Assembly: GCF_002284535.1 (NCBI RefSeq)
Contig: NZ_NPKH01000020.1
Span: forward strand, 186,001-250,000
DNA length: 64,000 nucleotides
Direction of reading: 5' to 3'
Source: Mesorhizobium wenxiniae
GTDB lineage: Bacteria; Pseudomonadota; Alphaproteobacteria; Rhizobiales; Rhizobiaceae
Translations under genes and position numbers: made by a program
Notes under the pieces: generated by a model
Database searches by the model: none
What the model saw: only the letters and a program-made list of their open reading frames with translations
What the model was told of the DNA's origin: nothing
In this document: positions 1 to 10,024 of the stretch, piece after piece
Layout of the letters: the number at the start of each line of letters is the position of its first letter
How positions within the stretch are numbered: the first letter of the stretch is position 1

Positions 1-1559
1 ATCTCGGCAATGCCGGTGGCGACACGATCGGCCTCGCCCGATTTGGAGATCAGGAAATGCGTCGCCGCGCGTGCCGCCACTTGCGGCGCGTGCGTAACCG
101 AAAGCACCTGCACGCGCTTCGACAGCCGCGCCAGCCTTTGGCCGATGGCGTCCGCCACCGCGCCGCCAACGCCGGTGTCGATTTCATCGAAGACCAAGGT
201 CGGCGCCGAGCCGCGGTCGGCCAGCGCCACCTTCAGCGCCAGCAGGAACCGAGAAAGTTCGCCACCGGAGGCGACCTTCATCATCGGGCCCGGTCTTGTG
301 CCGGGATTGGTGCGCACCCAGAACTCGACCTGATCGATGCCGTCTTCCATGCGGCTCTCGGCCTCACTTGCGATCTCGACGATGAAGGCTGCCCGTTCGA
401 GCTTCAGTGCCGGCAGTTCGGCCATCACCGCCTTGGTCAAGCCGATCGCCGCCGCATGGCGAAGCGACGAAAGCTGTGCCGCCGAAATGTCGTAGGTCTC
501 GCGCGCGGCGGCAGCTTGCTTCTCCAGCCCGTGCAGGCGCTCCTCGCCGGCGTCGAGATCGGCGAGATCGGCGGCCATCGTGTCTCGCAATTGCGCCAGA
601 TCGTCCACCGCCACGCTGTGCTTGCGTGAGGCGGCGCGCAGCGAAAACAGCCGCTCCTCGGCCTGTTCCAGCCGCCGCGGATCGTATTCGGTGGCGCGAA
701 GTGCCGCTTCCACCCCCGACTGTGCCGCGTCGAGCGACAGCATCGCCTCATCAAGCGATTTGACCACGTCTTCGAGCAGGCCGGGTGCCTCGGTCACCTT
801 GCGCTGCAGTCGCCGCAACAGGCTGGCGAGTTGCGGCAAGGGCGAGGACGGGCCCGAGAGCACATCTTGCGCGTCATGGATTTCCGAGGCGATCTTTTCC
901 GCTCGCATCATCGAGGCACGCAGTTCGGCAAGGTCGGCTTCCTCGCCGGGCTGGGGGTCGAGCTTCGTCAATTCGGCGACCGCGGCGCGCAGATAGTCGG
1001 CCTCGCGGGCGGCCGCTTCCACCTTGGCGCGATGTCGCGAAAATTCCTGCTCGCACGCCCGCCAGTGCCGCCATGCCTCGCCGGTCGCCCGCACAGCGCC
1101 GAGATGACCGCCGAAGCTGTCCAGCAATTCGCGATGGGCGCCGGGATCGACCAGGGCACGCTCGTCATGCTGGCCGTGGATCTCAACCAGCGCGTGACCG
1201 ACGTCGCGCATCAGTGTCACGCTGGAAGGCTGGTCGTTGACGAAGACGCGAGTACGGCCATCCGCCGTCTGCACGCGGCGCAGAATGATGTCGCCATCGT
1301 CCTCGATAGCGTTATCGGCAAGCAGCATGCGGGCAGGATGGTTGCGCGGCACGTCGAACACGGCGATGACCTGGCCCTGTGCCGCGCCATGCCGCACCAG
1401 CGAGGCGTCACCGCGGGCGCCAAGCGCCAGCGACAGCGCGTCCAGCAGGATGGATTTTCCAGCGCCGGTTTCGCCGGTCAGCACCGAAAGACCGGACGAG
1501 AAGTCGATGTCCAGCTTCTCGATCAGAACGATGTCGCGGATCGACAGTCTGGAAAGCAT
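1..1559 (-). CDS. recN: DNA repair ATPase RecN (3' end outside window)
   Basis: RecN is an SMC-like ATPase that helps process double-strand breaks for RecA-dependent repair. The reading frame is open from an ATG at 1559 to the left edge, giving about 519 residues, so only a short C-terminal part is missing. The Walker A motif GETGAGKS is at residues 29-36. A long helical middle resembles the family's coiled coil. A LVFDEIDTGVGG Walker B segment follows the ASGGELSRF signature near the visible end. It lies 13 bases downstream of bamD on the same strand, so the two are probably co-transcribed. The bamD-recN order is common in alphaproteobacteria. The identity is firm; the true C-terminus cannot be seen. 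Confidence 0.95.
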   Translation of the reverse strand, partial: MLSRLSIRDIVLIEKLDIDFSSGLSVLTGETGAGKSILLDALSLALGARGDASLVRHGAAQGQVIAVFDVPRNHPARMLLADNAIEDDGDIILRRVQTADGRTRVFVNDQPSSVTLMRDVGHALVEIHGQHDERALVDPGAHRELLDSFGGHLGAVRATGEAWRHWRACEQEFSRHRAKVEAAAREADYLRAAVAELTKLDPQPGEEADLAELRASMMRAEKIASEIHDAQDVLSGPSSPLPQLASLLRRLQRKVTEAPGLLEDVVKSLDEAMLSLDAAQSGVEAALRATEYDPRRLEQAEERLFSLRAASRKHSVAVDDLAQLRDTMAADLADLDAGEERLHGLEKQAAAARETYDISAAQLSSLRHAAAIGLTKAVMAELPALKLERAAFIVEIASEAESRMEDGIDQVEFWVRTNPGTRPGPMMKVASGGELSRFLLALKVALADRGSAPTLVFDEIDTGVGGAVADAIGQRLARLSKRVQVLSVTHAPQVAARAATHFLISKSGEADRVATGIAE

Positions 1560-1572
1560 GGTGACGCGCCGC

Positions 1573-2442
1573 TCAGGCGCCGGTGATCAGCTTCCCGGCC
1601 TTGGCGATCCACGAGCCCGCATTCTCGCGCGGCTCGAGCCCACCAGTCTGCAGGAGCTTGTAGGAATCCTTGTACCACACGCTGTCGGGATAGTTGGTGC
1701 CGAGCACAGCCGCGGCAGTCTGCGCTTCCGATGTCAGCCCCATCGCATAATAGGTTTCGGTAAGGCGCGCGAGCGCTTCCTCGACATGGCGCGTGTTGGA
1801 ATAGGTCTCCACCACGACGCGGAACCGCTTGACGGCGGCGATGTATTCACGGCGCTCGAGATAGTAGCGGCCGATCTGCATCTCCTTGCCGGCGAGCTGG
1901 TCGTTGGCGAAGCGGATCTTTTCCTTGGCGTCGTCGACATATTCGGAATCGGGCCAGCGCGTCACCAGATCCTGCATCGTCTGCACGGTCTGACGCGCTT
2001 CCTTCTGGTCCTGGGTGACATCCCTGATTTGCCGGTAGTAGCTGAGCCCGATGATGTACTGGGCATAGGCCGCGTCGTCGGTCGACGGATAGAGCGTGAG
2101 ATAGCGCTTGGCCGAACCGATCGCCTCGGTATAGTTGCCCTGGCGATAGTCGGCAAAGGCGCCCATCACCATCGATTTGCGGGCGTATTCGGAATAGGGA
2201 TGCTGGCGGTCGACCGCACTGAATTTGCGGCTCGCCTCCTGCAGGCGCCCGGCATTCAGATTGGCGAGGCCCTGATTGTAGAGAACGTCGGCCGGCTCGG
2301 TCTGCTCGACATAGGTCGACAGGTCGACATCCTTCTCGGACGACATGCAGGCCGACAGGGACAGCGATGGAACAACCACCGAAAGCGCCAGGAAAACAGC
2401 CCGATGCGGCGCTTTCGATTGACCAATTCGCTTGAAGAACAT
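1573..2442 (-). CDS. bamD: Outer membrane assembly lipoprotein BamD
   Basis: BamD (ComL/YfiO) is the essential lipoprotein of the BAM complex that inserts beta-barrel proteins in the outer membrane. The chosen ATG at 2442 gives 289 residues starting MFFKRIGQ, with a purine-rich GGGCGGA upstream. A longer frame up to 2499 lacks a signal-like N-terminus. The hydrophobic N-terminus ends in the lipobox LSAC around residue 32. The rest is tandem TPR helices with the typical pattern [12 protein letters not shown], as expected for a 240-290 residue BamD. It sits between lpxC and recN, so envelope genes continue downstream of the division cluster. Confidence 0.94.
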   Translation of the reverse strand: MFFKRIGQSKAPHRAVFLALSVVVPSLSLSACMSSEKDVDLSTYVEQTEPADVLYNQGLANLNAGRLQEASRKFSAVDRQHPYSEYARKSMVMGAFADYRQGNYTEAIGSAKRYLTLYPSTDDAAYAQYIIGLSYYRQIRDVTQDQKEARQTVQTMQDLVTRWPDSEYVDDAKEKIRFANDQLAGKEMQIGRYYLERREYIAAVKRFRVVVETYSNTRHVEEALARLTETYYAMGLTSEAQTAAAVLGTNYPDSVWYKDSYKLLQTGGLEPRENAGSWIAKAGKLITGA

Positions 2443-2645
2443 GATTGGATTCCGCCCTTTCGGCGTCATTTCAGTCGTCGGCAGCAGGCATAACCACAAT
2501 CGCCGTGCCCGGCAACGCTATCTCCGGCCAATCGCACATTTTTGTGGCAGCCTAGCGCAGCCCGCACACTTGCGTGATTTCGCCGGCCAATGGTGCATTC
2601 ATGCAACACACGCCGGCGGCCATAGAACCCGAAAAACGTTAAGAA

Positions 2646-3593
2646 TCAGATCATCCAGGGTGCGTAGACAGGTGCATAGACGGCGCTCATCTCGGCGGTA
2701 CGACCGCGCTCGCGGCGTGTCGTCTCGACGATCTCGAACGCCGAACGGTCCGACAAAAGGCGGCGCAGCGCTGCCGCATTCAGCCTGTGTCCGCCGCGAT
2801 AGGAGCGGAAGCAGCCAATGAACCGGGCGCCGGCCAGCGCCAGATCGCCCATGGCGTCCATCGTCTTGTGGCGCACGAACTCGTTGGGATAGCGCAAGCC
2901 TCCCATGTTGATCACGCGGTTGTCGTCGCCGATCACCAGGGAGTTTTCCAGCGAGGAGCCGAGCGCATAGCCGGCTGCCCACAGCCGCTCGACGTCCTTC
3001 ATGAAACCGAAGGTACGGGCCCGCGCGATATCGCGGCGGAAAATGTCGGCATTCATGTCGGATGCGAAGAGCTGACGGCCGATCGCAGGGCTTTCGAAAT
3101 CGATCTCGATTTCGAAGCGCGTGCCGTCATAGGGCCTGAACTCCGCCCAGGAGGCACCGTTCTCGATGCGAACCGGCTTGACCAACCGGATATAGCGGCG
3201 CTTGACCGGCAGCGCGTCGATGCCCGCCTGGTCGATAGCCTCTACGAACGCCATGGCGCTGCCGTCAAGGATCGGAACCTCATGGCCGTCGATCTCGATG
3301 ACGACATTGTCGATGCCGAGCCCGAAAAGCGTGGCCATCAGATGTTCGACGGTGGCGATGTGCTCGCCTGCCGGATCGCCGAGCATGGTGCACAGATCGG
3401 TAGCGCCGACCTCGGAAACGAGCGCACGGAACTCCCGGTCTTCGCTTCCATTCGAAAGCTGGAACACGACACCTGTATCAGCGTCTGCCGGCAGAAAATG
3501 AACGGTAACGGAATTGCCGCTGTGAACGCCGGTGCCGGTCAGCGTCGCACGCGATTTAAGTGTCGTCTGATAGTCGTGCAAAACAAACCCCAT
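2646..3593 (-). CDS. lpxC: UDP-3-O-acyl-N-acetylglucosamine deacetylase LpxC
   Basis: LpxC is the zinc hydrolase that commits UDP-GlcNAc derivatives to lipid A synthesis. The ATG at 3593 gives 315 residues starting MGFVLHDYQ, the normal family length. Upstream in-frame starts at 3620 and 3731 would add non-homologous residues. The zinc and active-site motifs are visible: VEHLMATLFG early, HKTMDAMGDLALAG in the second half, and a late GGHRLN. It follows ftsZ after 272 bases, which hold a hairpin and a possible promoter. The ftsZ-lpxC linkage is widely conserved in proteobacteria. Confidence 0.95.
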   Translation of the reverse strand: MGFVLHDYQTTLKSRATLTGTGVHSGNSVTVHFLPADADTGVVFQLSNGSEDREFRALVSEVGATDLCTMLGDPAGEHIATVEHLMATLFGLGIDNVVIEIDGHEVPILDGSAMAFVEAIDQAGIDALPVKRRYIRLVKPVRIENGASWAEFRPYDGTRFEIEIDFESPAIGRQLFASDMNADIFRRDIARARTFGFMKDVERLWAAGYALGSSLENSLVIGDDNRVINMGGLRYPNEFVRHKTMDAMGDLALAGARFIGCFRSYRGGHRLNAAALRRLLSDRSAFEIVETTRRERGRTAEMSAVYAPVYAPWMI

Positions 3594-3765
3594 AGCCCAT
3601 ACTGCCTTCGTCCGCTTCATCAGCCCGAGGGCGCGGCTCTTTGATCGGCAGGCAGGGCCACTTCCCCGAATCCCAGCAAACCGACATTGCTCGGGCGAAG
3701 ATAGTTGCCCGGCAGGAAGTCTCCAAATCACGGTTTCTTACTTTGTGTAACCGCGATCCGGAGCG

Positions 3766-3795
3766 GGTATAGTCTCGTAACACCTTGTTTTGCAA
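3766..3795 (-). promoter_or_regulatory. Possible sigma70-type promoter for lpxC
   Basis: On the minus strand TTGCAA (3795-3790) and TATACC (3771-3766) are separated by 18 bases, about 170 bases before the lpxC start. The match is fair and the position suits a separate lpxC-bamD-recN transcript, but there is no experimental support. Confidence 0.35.
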
Positions 3796-3807
3796 CCGCT
3801 TTTAAGA

Positions 3808-3841
3808 TTAACAGGCAAACAACTCTTTGTCTGCCTGTTAA
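3808..3841 (-). terminator. Hairpin just after ftsZ
   Basis: The arms TTAACAGGCA (3808-3817) and TGCCTGTTAA (3832-3841) are perfectly complementary over 10 bases with a 14-base loop, starting 24 bases after the ftsZ stop. No long U tract follows on the minus strand, so it could be a weak terminator, an RNA-processing site or a 3' stabiliser rather than a strong terminator. Confidence 0.45.
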
Positions 3842-3865
3842 TAACTGTTACGGACCGTTAACAGA

Positions 3866-5530
3866 TCAATTCGCCTGGCGGCGCAGGAACGCCGGAATCT
3901 CCAGCTGATCGTCTTCTTGGACAGCCCTGCTGTGCGGCGTCAGCCGGCCTTGGTCGTCCAGCTGGCCGCGGCGTGGCGCGTAAAGCTGCGGATCCTGGCT
4001 GGCAAGGCGACGCACCTCGGGTGCCGCCTGGCGCAGTTTCGGCTCGCGCGGCTGCGCCGGCTGCAGTCGTGCGGGCTCTTCTTCGCGGCGGGTAAGGCCG
4101 TTCGTCAGGCGCTTGAGCAGTCCCATCGGTCCGCTGTTCTCGTGGTCGGCCGGACGGCTTTTGGCTTCCACCTCGGCTTTAACCACCGGCGGAAAGTCCT
4201 CAACGCGCGGCATGCGCTGGGGCGCTGCGGCTGCCGGCTGAAGCACTTCACGCTGCGGGGCAGGCTGCATCGCCTGCTGAACCATTGGCTGCACCATCGG
4301 CTGCGGCTGGGCCGGCGGAGCCTGGAAGATCTTGCTCTGCGGACGAAAATCTTCCGCCTGGGCAGCTGGCGCGGGACGCGCCATCGCCGCGGCATTCGCC
4401 TCGGCGAGCTGGATTGCCTCTGCTACAGGATCGACGGCGCGTGGCTCGTAGCCCGCCTGCTGGACAGGCGCCGGACGGTTTTCCGTGACCGGAGCGGCCG
4501 GGCGACTGACCGGCTTTGGCGGAGCCGTGCGGATGGCGATCGGCGCGGCGGCGATTTCGGCCGCCGATTTGTCGATGCCGGTGGCGACCACCGAGACGCG
4601 AATGACGCCTTCGAGGTCCTCGTCGAACGTCGCACCCAGAATGATGTTGGCCTCCTGGTCGACCTCCTCGCGAATGCGGGTCGCCGCTTCGTCGACTTCG
4701 AACAGGGTCAGGTCGCGGCCGCCGGTGATCGAGATCAACAGGCCCTTGGCGCCCTTCATCGAGGTCTCGTCGAGCAGCGGGTTGGCGATCGCGGCTTCGG
4801 CGGCGGCCATGGCGCGGCCCTCGCCGGAAGCTTCGCCCGTCCCCATCATCGCCTTGCCCATCTCGCGCATGACCGAGCGGACGTCGGCGAAGTCGAGGTT
4901 GATCAGCCCTTCCTTGACCATCAGGTCGGTGATGCAGGCGACGCCGGAATAGAGCACCTGGTCGGCCATGGCGAAAGCGTCGGCGAAGGTCGTCTTGTCA
5001 TTGGCCAGCCGGAACAGGTTCTGGTTAGGGATGACGATGAGGGTATCGACGCATTTCTGCAATTCCTCGATGCCCAGATCCGCCGTCTTCATGCGGCGCT
5101 GGCCTTCGAAATGGAATGGCTTAGTGACGACGCCGACGGTGAGAATCCCCTTCTCACGCGCAGCACGTGCAACGACCGGCGCGGCCCCCGTGCCGGTGCC
5201 GCCGCCCATGCCGGCAGTGACGAAGCACATATGGGTGTTGGAGAGGTGGTCGACGATCTCGTCGATGCATTCCTCCGCCGCCGCGCGCCCGACTTCCGGT
5301 TGCGATCCCGCCCCCAGGCCCTCGGTGACATGCGCGCCGAGTTGGATCAGGCGGTCCGACTTGGACATGGTCAGCGCCTGCGCGTCGGTATTGGCGACCA
5401 CGAACTCGACGCCGCGCAAGCCAGCAGTGATCATGTTGTTGACGGCATTGCCGCCGCCGCCGCCGACACCGAACACGGTGATACGCGGCTTGAGCTCGGT
5501 GATATCCGGCTTCTGCAGATTGATGGTCAT
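3866..5530 (-). CDS. ftsZ: Cell division GTPase FtsZ
   Basis: FtsZ is the tubulin-like GTPase that forms the cytokinetic ring. The 554-residue protein has the glycine-rich [12 protein letters not shown] near residue 20 and the tubulin signature GGGTGTG at 109-115. A catalytic T7-type segment [11 protein letters not shown] lies near residue 210. The globular domain ends about residue 320. A proline-, alanine- and glutamine-rich linker of about 210 residues follows, much longer than in E. coli but usual in rhizobia. The protein ends in the FtsA/ZipA-binding peptide core IPAFLRRQ. It follows ftsA by 67 bases. Confidence 0.98.
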   Translation of the reverse strand: MTINLQKPDITELKPRITVFGVGGGGGNAVNNMITAGLRGVEFVVANTDAQALTMSKSDRLIQLGAHVTEGLGAGSQPEVGRAAAEECIDEIVDHLSNTHMCFVTAGMGGGTGTGAAPVVARAAREKGILTVGVVTKPFHFEGQRRMKTADLGIEELQKCVDTLIVIPNQNLFRLANDKTTFADAFAMADQVLYSGVACITDLMVKEGLINLDFADVRSVMREMGKAMMGTGEASGEGRAMAAAEAAIANPLLDETSMKGAKGLLISITGGRDLTLFEVDEAATRIREEVDQEANIILGATFDEDLEGVIRVSVVATGIDKSAAEIAAAPIAIRTAPPKPVSRPAAPVTENRPAPVQQAGYEPRAVDPVAEAIQLAEANAAAMARPAPAAQAEDFRPQSKIFQAPPAQPQPMVQPMVQQAMQPAPQREVLQPAAAAPQRMPRVEDFPPVVKAEVEAKSRPADHENSGPMGLLKRLTNGLTRREEEPARLQPAQPREPKLRQAAPEVRRLASQDPQLYAPRRGQLDDQGRLTPHSRAVQEDDQLEIPAFLRRQAN

Positions 5531-5597
5531 TGTCTCCGTCCTTTGCCTTTCCCGCCGCTTCGCCGCTGCGGCCGCCTATGGGGCTGTCCCCGTCAAT

Positions 5598-6905
5598 TTA
5601 AAAACTGTCTCTCAACCACTGACTCATTCGATGCAGTTTTCCGCCCGTTCCGGTCATCCTGAGACCAGAAATTCCCTTCGCCGGATGGCTCTCGAAATTC
5701 GCCATCTGCGGGTAGATCAGAAGCCCGACCGGCGTCGAGAAAGCCGGCCCCTTGGCCGCCTCCGGCAGGCCCGCCACACCGAGCGGACGGCCGATGCGCA
5801 CATTGCGTCCGAGAATGCGGCGCGCTGCCTCGGGCAGGCCGGAAAGCTGGCTGGCGCCGCCGGTCAGCACGACGCGCTTGCCGACGGCGTTGCCGTAGCC
5901 GGACCTGTTCAGCCGGTCGCGCAACAGTTCGAGCGTCTCGTCGACGCGCGCCCGGATGATGCGCGTCATCACCGAACGCGGTATCTGCAGGGGCACCTCG
6001 CCATCCTCGCCGATCGGCTGTATCGAGACCAGGTCGCGGTCGTCGGCACTGCCGGGCAGCGCCGATCCATGCATCACTTTCAGCCTCTCGGCGGCGTCGA
6101 GCGAGGTCGACAGGCCCTTGGCCATGTCCAGTGTGACGTGGTTGCCGCCGATGGCGATGGCGTCGCCATGAACGAACTTGCCTTCCGAAAACACCGAGAT
6201 CGTCGTGGTGCCGCCGCCCATGTCGATGCAGGCCGCGCCCATTTCGAGTTCGTCGTCGACCAGTGCGGCAAGCCCGCTGGCATAGGGGGTCGCCACCATG
6301 CGCTCGACCGAGAGGTGTGAACGGTTGATGCAAAGCTCCAGATTGCGCAAGGGTGCCGCATCACCCGTCAGCACATGCATGTCGACGCCGAGCTGGTCGC
6401 CGACCATGCCGCGCGGATCACGCACGCCGCGCTCGGCGTCCAGCGAAAAGCCGACGGGAAGCGAATGGATCACCTCGCGCTCGGCCCGCAGCGCCTGCTT
6501 GGCGCCGGCGGCAAGCACACGCTTGATGTCGGCCTCGTCGGCCTCATGGCCGCCGAGGTTGATGGTTGCCGAGAAGCTTTCGCTCTTCAGCCGGCCTGCC
6601 GTCATGTTGACGATCAGTGAATCGACGGTCAGCCCGGCCATGCGCTCGGCGGCATCGACGGCAAGACGGATGGCGTGCTCGGCCCTGTCGAGATCGATGA
6701 CGACACCCGATTTCACGCCTTGCGATTTCTGGTGGCCGATGCCGATCACCTGGATGCGATGCGAGCGCCCGCGCAGCAGCATGCCGTCCTCGCGCGGCTT
6801 GAGCTTGGCCACCACGCAGCAGACCTTGCTCGAGCCGACATCCAGCACCGTCATGATGCCGGACCGGCGCGACGAGGCATCGCTGTTGCCGCCAAGCCAG
6901 CTCAT
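5598..6905 (-). CDS. ftsA: Cell division protein FtsA
   Basis: FtsA is the actin-like ATPase that tethers FtsZ to the membrane. The 435 residues show the actin-fold phosphate loops VLDVGSSKVCC near residue 20 and ACIDMGGGTTTISVF in the middle, an SHS2-type 1C subdomain between them, and the adenosine loop VVLTGGASQLSGL. It ends with the amphipathic membrane-targeting helix SQWLRDSF. The start overlaps the ftsQ stop by four bases (ATGA), suggesting translational coupling. Confidence 0.97.
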   Translation of the reverse strand: MSWLGGNSDASSRRSGIMTVLDVGSSKVCCVVAKLKPREDGMLLRGRSHRIQVIGIGHQKSQGVKSGVVIDLDRAEHAIRLAVDAAERMAGLTVDSLIVNMTAGRLKSESFSATINLGGHEADEADIKRVLAAGAKQALRAEREVIHSLPVGFSLDAERGVRDPRGMVGDQLGVDMHVLTGDAAPLRNLELCINRSHLSVERMVATPYASGLAALVDDELEMGAACIDMGGGTTTISVFSEGKFVHGDAIAIGGNHVTLDMAKGLSTSLDAAERLKVMHGSALPGSADDRDLVSIQPIGEDGEVPLQIPRSVMTRIIRARVDETLELLRDRLNRSGYGNAVGKRVVLTGGASQLSGLPEAARRILGRNVRIGRPLGVAGLPEAAKGPAFSTPVGLLIYPQMANFESHPAKGISGLRMTGTGGKLHRMSQWLRDSF

Positions 6906-7843
6906 ATCTTCGTCTCCGCCTTGCGCTTCGGCATTTTCGGCTTTTCATTAAGCGCGGCCTGACGCTGCGTCGCCGCCTCGGGCGTCAACTGGACGACGAG
7001 GCGATCGGAAAGGCGCATGTCGACGGCGGCGATATCGCGCGTCAGCAGCCCGTTCTCTCGGTCCATCCTGACCAGATCGGCGATCGCCTGGTCCTCGCCA
7101 TCCTGGGGAAGCTTGACCGTGATGCCGTTTTCCAGCTTCAGGTCCCAACGCCGTTCGCCGATGCGGATATAGCCCTTGATCCGTGCGGCAAGCTCTGGAT
7201 ATTTCTTGATCCTGGCCAGGAAATCCGGCGCCTTGGCCGGCGCGCCGGTGCCCACAATCAGCGGCAGCAGCGACTGCTTGCCGCCGGAGAATGGCGCGAT
7301 CACGGCGCCGGACCGCTCGATGACGGAAAGCTTGTTGCCCTGCTGCCAGAGCGCAAAAGGCTCACGCTCCTCGATGCGCACCTCCAGCGTGTGCGGATAG
7401 ACCTTGCGCACCGCCGCAACCTCGACCCAGGGCAGCGTGGCTATGCGGCCCCGCGCGGCTTCGGCATCGAAGCCGATCAGCGACGTCCAGCCATCGAGCT
7501 GCATCCTGTCGAGAATGTCGATCTCGGAGGTTGCGCGGTTGCCGACGACCTTGATCTGGTCGACGGCAAAGCCGGTGCGGGCAGTAATGCCCTGGACGAC
7601 ACCGTCGACATGTCCGCCGAGATAGGCGCCATAGGCACTGCCCGATACGAGCAGCGCCGCCGACAGCATGGCTGCGAAAAACGGCGGCACCTCGAAGTCG
7701 CCCTCGCCCAGGCGCGCCAGCACGCGCGCCGGCCGGCGAAGCAGACGCGGCAGCACAAAATGGTCGAACGACAACGGCACACCGAACAGCGTCGGCCCGG
7801 CCGCGCCCTTCCCCTTGCCCTGTCCCCACTTCAACGCAGACAC
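6902..7843 (-). CDS. ftsQ: Cell division protein FtsQ
   Basis: FtsQ is the bitopic divisome protein that links early and late division proteins through FtsB/FtsL. I place the start at GTG 7843 (VSALKWGQ) because a perfect GGAGGA lies six bases upstream at 7855-7850. The TTG at 7864 lacks such a site. This gives 313 residues: a basic cytoplasmic tail, one membrane segment ([21 protein letters not shown]), a POTRA domain starting [15 protein letters not shown], and a C-terminal beta domain. The first 13 bases overlap the end of ddl. It overlaps ftsA downstream. Confidence 0.93.
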   Translation of the reverse strand: MSALKWGQGKGKGAAGPTLFGVPLSFDHFVLPRLLRRPARVLARLGEGDFEVPPFFAAMLSAALLVSGSAYGAYLGGHVDGVVQGITARTGFAVDQIKVVGNRATSEIDILDRMQLDGWTSLIGFDAEAARGRIATLPWVEVAAVRKVYPHTLEVRIEEREPFALWQQGNKLSVIERSGAVIAPFSGGKQSLLPLIVGTGAPAKAPDFLARIKKYPELAARIKGYIRIGERRWDLKLENGITVKLPQDGEDQAIADLVRMDRENGLLTRDIAAVDMRLSDRLVVQLTPEAATQRQAALNEKPKMPKRKAETKI

Positions 7844-8757
7844 GAAGCGTCCTCCACCATCCAACTCAACAAATCGCCGAACGAGTGTCCCGCCTGCGCG
7901 GCGATTTCAGGCACCAAGGATGTCGGCGTCATGCCCGGCTGAGTGTTGATCTCGAGCCAGACAATTTCACCGTTCTCGGAGTGTCGATCATCATAACGGA
8001 AGTCCGACCGGGAAACGCCCCGGCAGCCGATAGCTTGGTGAGCCTTGAGCGTCAGTGTCTGTATTTTTTGGTAAATATTCGGTGAAATTTTTGCAGGGCA
8101 TTCGTGTTTTGATCCGCCCGCGACGTATTTTGAATCATAGTCGTAGAAGGAATGGCCGGTCGGTATGATCTCGCACACCCCGAGAGCCACGTCGCCCATT
8201 ACCGCGCAGGTCAATTCCCGCCCGTGCACATAGCGCTCCACCATGACGGTATCGCCATACTTCCAGTCGGATGAACCGATGACCTGCGGCGGATGCGACT
8301 GACCTTCGTGCACGATGACGACGCCGAAGCTCGATCCCTCATTGACCGGTTTGACGACATAGGGCGGCTTCATCGGGTGCTTGTTCTGGATGGCGAAGCG
8401 ATTAACCACCTTCGATTCGGCAACCGGGATGCCGACGGACTTGGCGATCTTCTTGGCTTGTTCCTTGTTCATGGCAAGCGCCGAGCCGAGCACGCCGGAA
8501 TGGGTGTAGGGGATGGCAAGATATTCGAGGATGCCCTGGATGGTGCCGTCCTCGCCGAAAGGGCCATGCAGCGCATTGAAGGCAACATCAGGCTTGAGCT
8601 CAGCCAGCACCGATCCGACATCGCGAGAGACGTCGACGCGAGTGACCTGGTAGCCTTCCCTCTCGAGCGCGTCAGCACAGGCTTTCCCCGAAGACAAAGA
8701 CACGGGCCGCTCGGACGAGAATCCACCCAGAAGGACGGCCACGTGCTTGCTTTTCAT
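7831..8757 (-). CDS. ddl: D-alanine--D-alanine ligase
   Basis: The enzyme joins two D-alanines with ATP for the peptidoglycan stem peptide. The 308-residue ATP-grasp protein has the N-terminal [17 protein letters not shown], the loop [14 protein letters not shown], the serine loop [22 protein letters not shown], and the metal and substrate site [18 protein letters not shown]. It is the only ddl in the window and lies in the classic ddlB position between murB and ftsQ. Unlike its neighbours it is preceded by a 301-base gap, so it may begin a new transcript. Confidence 0.97.
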   Translation of the reverse strand: MKSKHVAVLLGGFSSERPVSLSSGKACADALEREGYQVTRVDVSRDVGSVLAELKPDVAFNALHGPFGEDGTIQGILEYLAIPYTHSGVLGSALAMNKEQAKKIAKSVGIPVAESKVVNRFAIQNKHPMKPPYVVKPVNEGSSFGVVIVHEGQSHPPQVIGSSDWKYGDTVMVERYVHGRELTCAVMGDVALGVCEIIPTGHSFYDYDSKYVAGGSKHECPAKISPNIYQKIQTLTLKAHQAIGCRGVSRSDFRYDDRHSENGEIVWLEINTQPGMTPTSLVPEIAAQAGHSFGDLLSWMVEDASCLR

Positions 8758-9058
8758 TTCCCGTCATTCCCTCTCACGGCGGGCCCTCTTACGGTGGGTC
8801 TGCATCTCACATGCCCCCAAAGGGCCACACACTCAAACGCTCGGAGCAGTCCCCGCCCCCATGATTTCCGCAACATCGAGTCCCCGAGCCTCCCGGCAGG
8901 TTGCCCTGACGAAAAAAACGCTGGTGACGCGTCGAAACGACTCAAATCAGGAAACGCTTCAGGGCAGAGAATCAGAGAGTTGAATCGCTGGCAAGTCCTT
9001 ACGATTCCGAGAGATTCACTTTCCGCAAAAAGGGCAGCGAAAACTGTGTTGTGAGCCC
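8758..9058. other. 301-base gap between murB and ddl
   Basis: No convincing gene is seen here; the short frames have poor composition and no ribosome site. The stretch breaks the otherwise near-continuous mur operon and probably holds a ddl-ftsQAZ promoter, although I could not single out one clear -35/-10 pair. A two-copy 15-base tandem repeat lies just before the ddl start. Confidence 0.5.
8769..8798. repeat. Two-copy 15-bp tandem repeat before ddl
   Basis: CCCTCTCACGGCGGG (8769-8783) is followed directly by CCCTCTTACGGTGGG (8784-8798), matching at 13 of 15 bases. It lies 12-41 bases upstream of the ddl ATG, in the leader. It could be a protein site or simply a chance duplication. Confidence 0.6.
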
Positions 9059-10024
9059 TTAGAGCAACTGTCCGAGGAATTCCTGGACCTCGTGCCCCGG
9101 CCGAAAATTACCGATGCGCCTGATTTCCCAATGCAGCCGGATGCCCGACCGTTCGAGCACGCGCGTGCGCACGGTCTCTCCGAGATATTCGAGGTCGTAG
9201 CCGGTCGCGGTTCCCGTGTTGATCATGAAGTTGCAATGCATCGGCGACATCTGCGCGCCGCCGATCATCAGCCCCCGACAGCCCGCCCTGTCGATCTCCT
9301 TCCAGGCCGAGGTGCCCTCCGGATTCTTGAAGGTCGAGCCGCCGGTCTTTTCGCGGATCGGCTGCACGGTCTCGCGATGGTGCTGGACGGCGTCCATTGC
9401 CGCCTTGATCGCGGCCTTGTCTGCCAAGACCCCTTCAAACACAGCCGATGTGAAGATCAGCCCGGCAGGGGCTGCCGAATGGCGATAGGCGTAGCCCATA
9501 TCGGCGTTGCTCAGCGTATGCAGGTCGCCCTTGCGGTCGAGCGCCCGCACCTCGACGACGCGCTCGCGCGTCTCGACGCCATTGGCGCCGGCGTTCATCC
9601 TCAGCGCACCGCCGACGGCACCCGGAATGCCGTGGTAAAATTCAAAGCCGCCTATACCAGCCTGATAGGCGACAGCGGCAAGGCGCTTGTCGGGCGTGGC
9701 GGCGCCCGCCTTGATCGTGGTCGGCGCAATCACTTCGGCTTCGCCAAAGCCCTTGGCCGAAAGCCGGATGACGAAGCCAGTAATGCCACCGTCGCGGACA
9801 AGCAAATTCGAGCCGATGCCGACGATGGTCAGCGGTATCTCCTCGGGCACCGCCCTCAGGAACGCGGCGAGGTCGTCCTCGTCGGCCGGCTGGAACAGTG
9901 CGTCGGCCAGCCCGCCGGCGCGGAACCAGGTGATCTTGTCCATCTCGGCATTGGGCGTAATGCGGCCGCGCAGGCCGTCAAGCCGGCCGCCGAGCTTGTC
10001 GATCAATGCCTGGCCACGCATCAT
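9059..10024 (-). CDS. murB: UDP-N-acetylenolpyruvoylglucosamine reductase MurB
   Basis: MurB uses FAD and NADPH to reduce UDP-GlcNAc-enolpyruvate to UDP-MurNAc. The start at 10024 forms an ATGA overlap with the murC stop and gives 321 residues; the frame continues upstream to 10066 but those residues are inside murC. FAD-binding motifs are present: [14 protein letters not shown], then [16 protein letters not shown]. The C-terminal catalytic region has GGSTFKNP followed by [14 protein letters not shown] and HCNFMIN. The short form without the E. coli-type extra loop matches type II MurB proteins. Confidence 0.96.
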   Translation of the reverse strand: MMRGQALIDKLGGRLDGLRGRITPNAEMDKITWFRAGGLADALFQPADEDDLAAFLRAVPEEIPLTIVGIGSNLLVRDGGITGFVIRLSAKGFGEAEVIAPTTIKAGAATPDKRLAAVAYQAGIGGFEFYHGIPGAVGGALRMNAGANGVETRERVVEVRALDRKGDLHTLSNADMGYAYRHSAAPAGLIFTSAVFEGVLADKAAIKAAMDAVQHHRETVQPIREKTGGSTFKNPEGTSAWKEIDRAGCRGLMIGGAQMSPMHCNFMINTGTATGYDLEYLGETVRTRVLERSGIRLHWEIRRIGNFRPGHEVQEFLGQLL

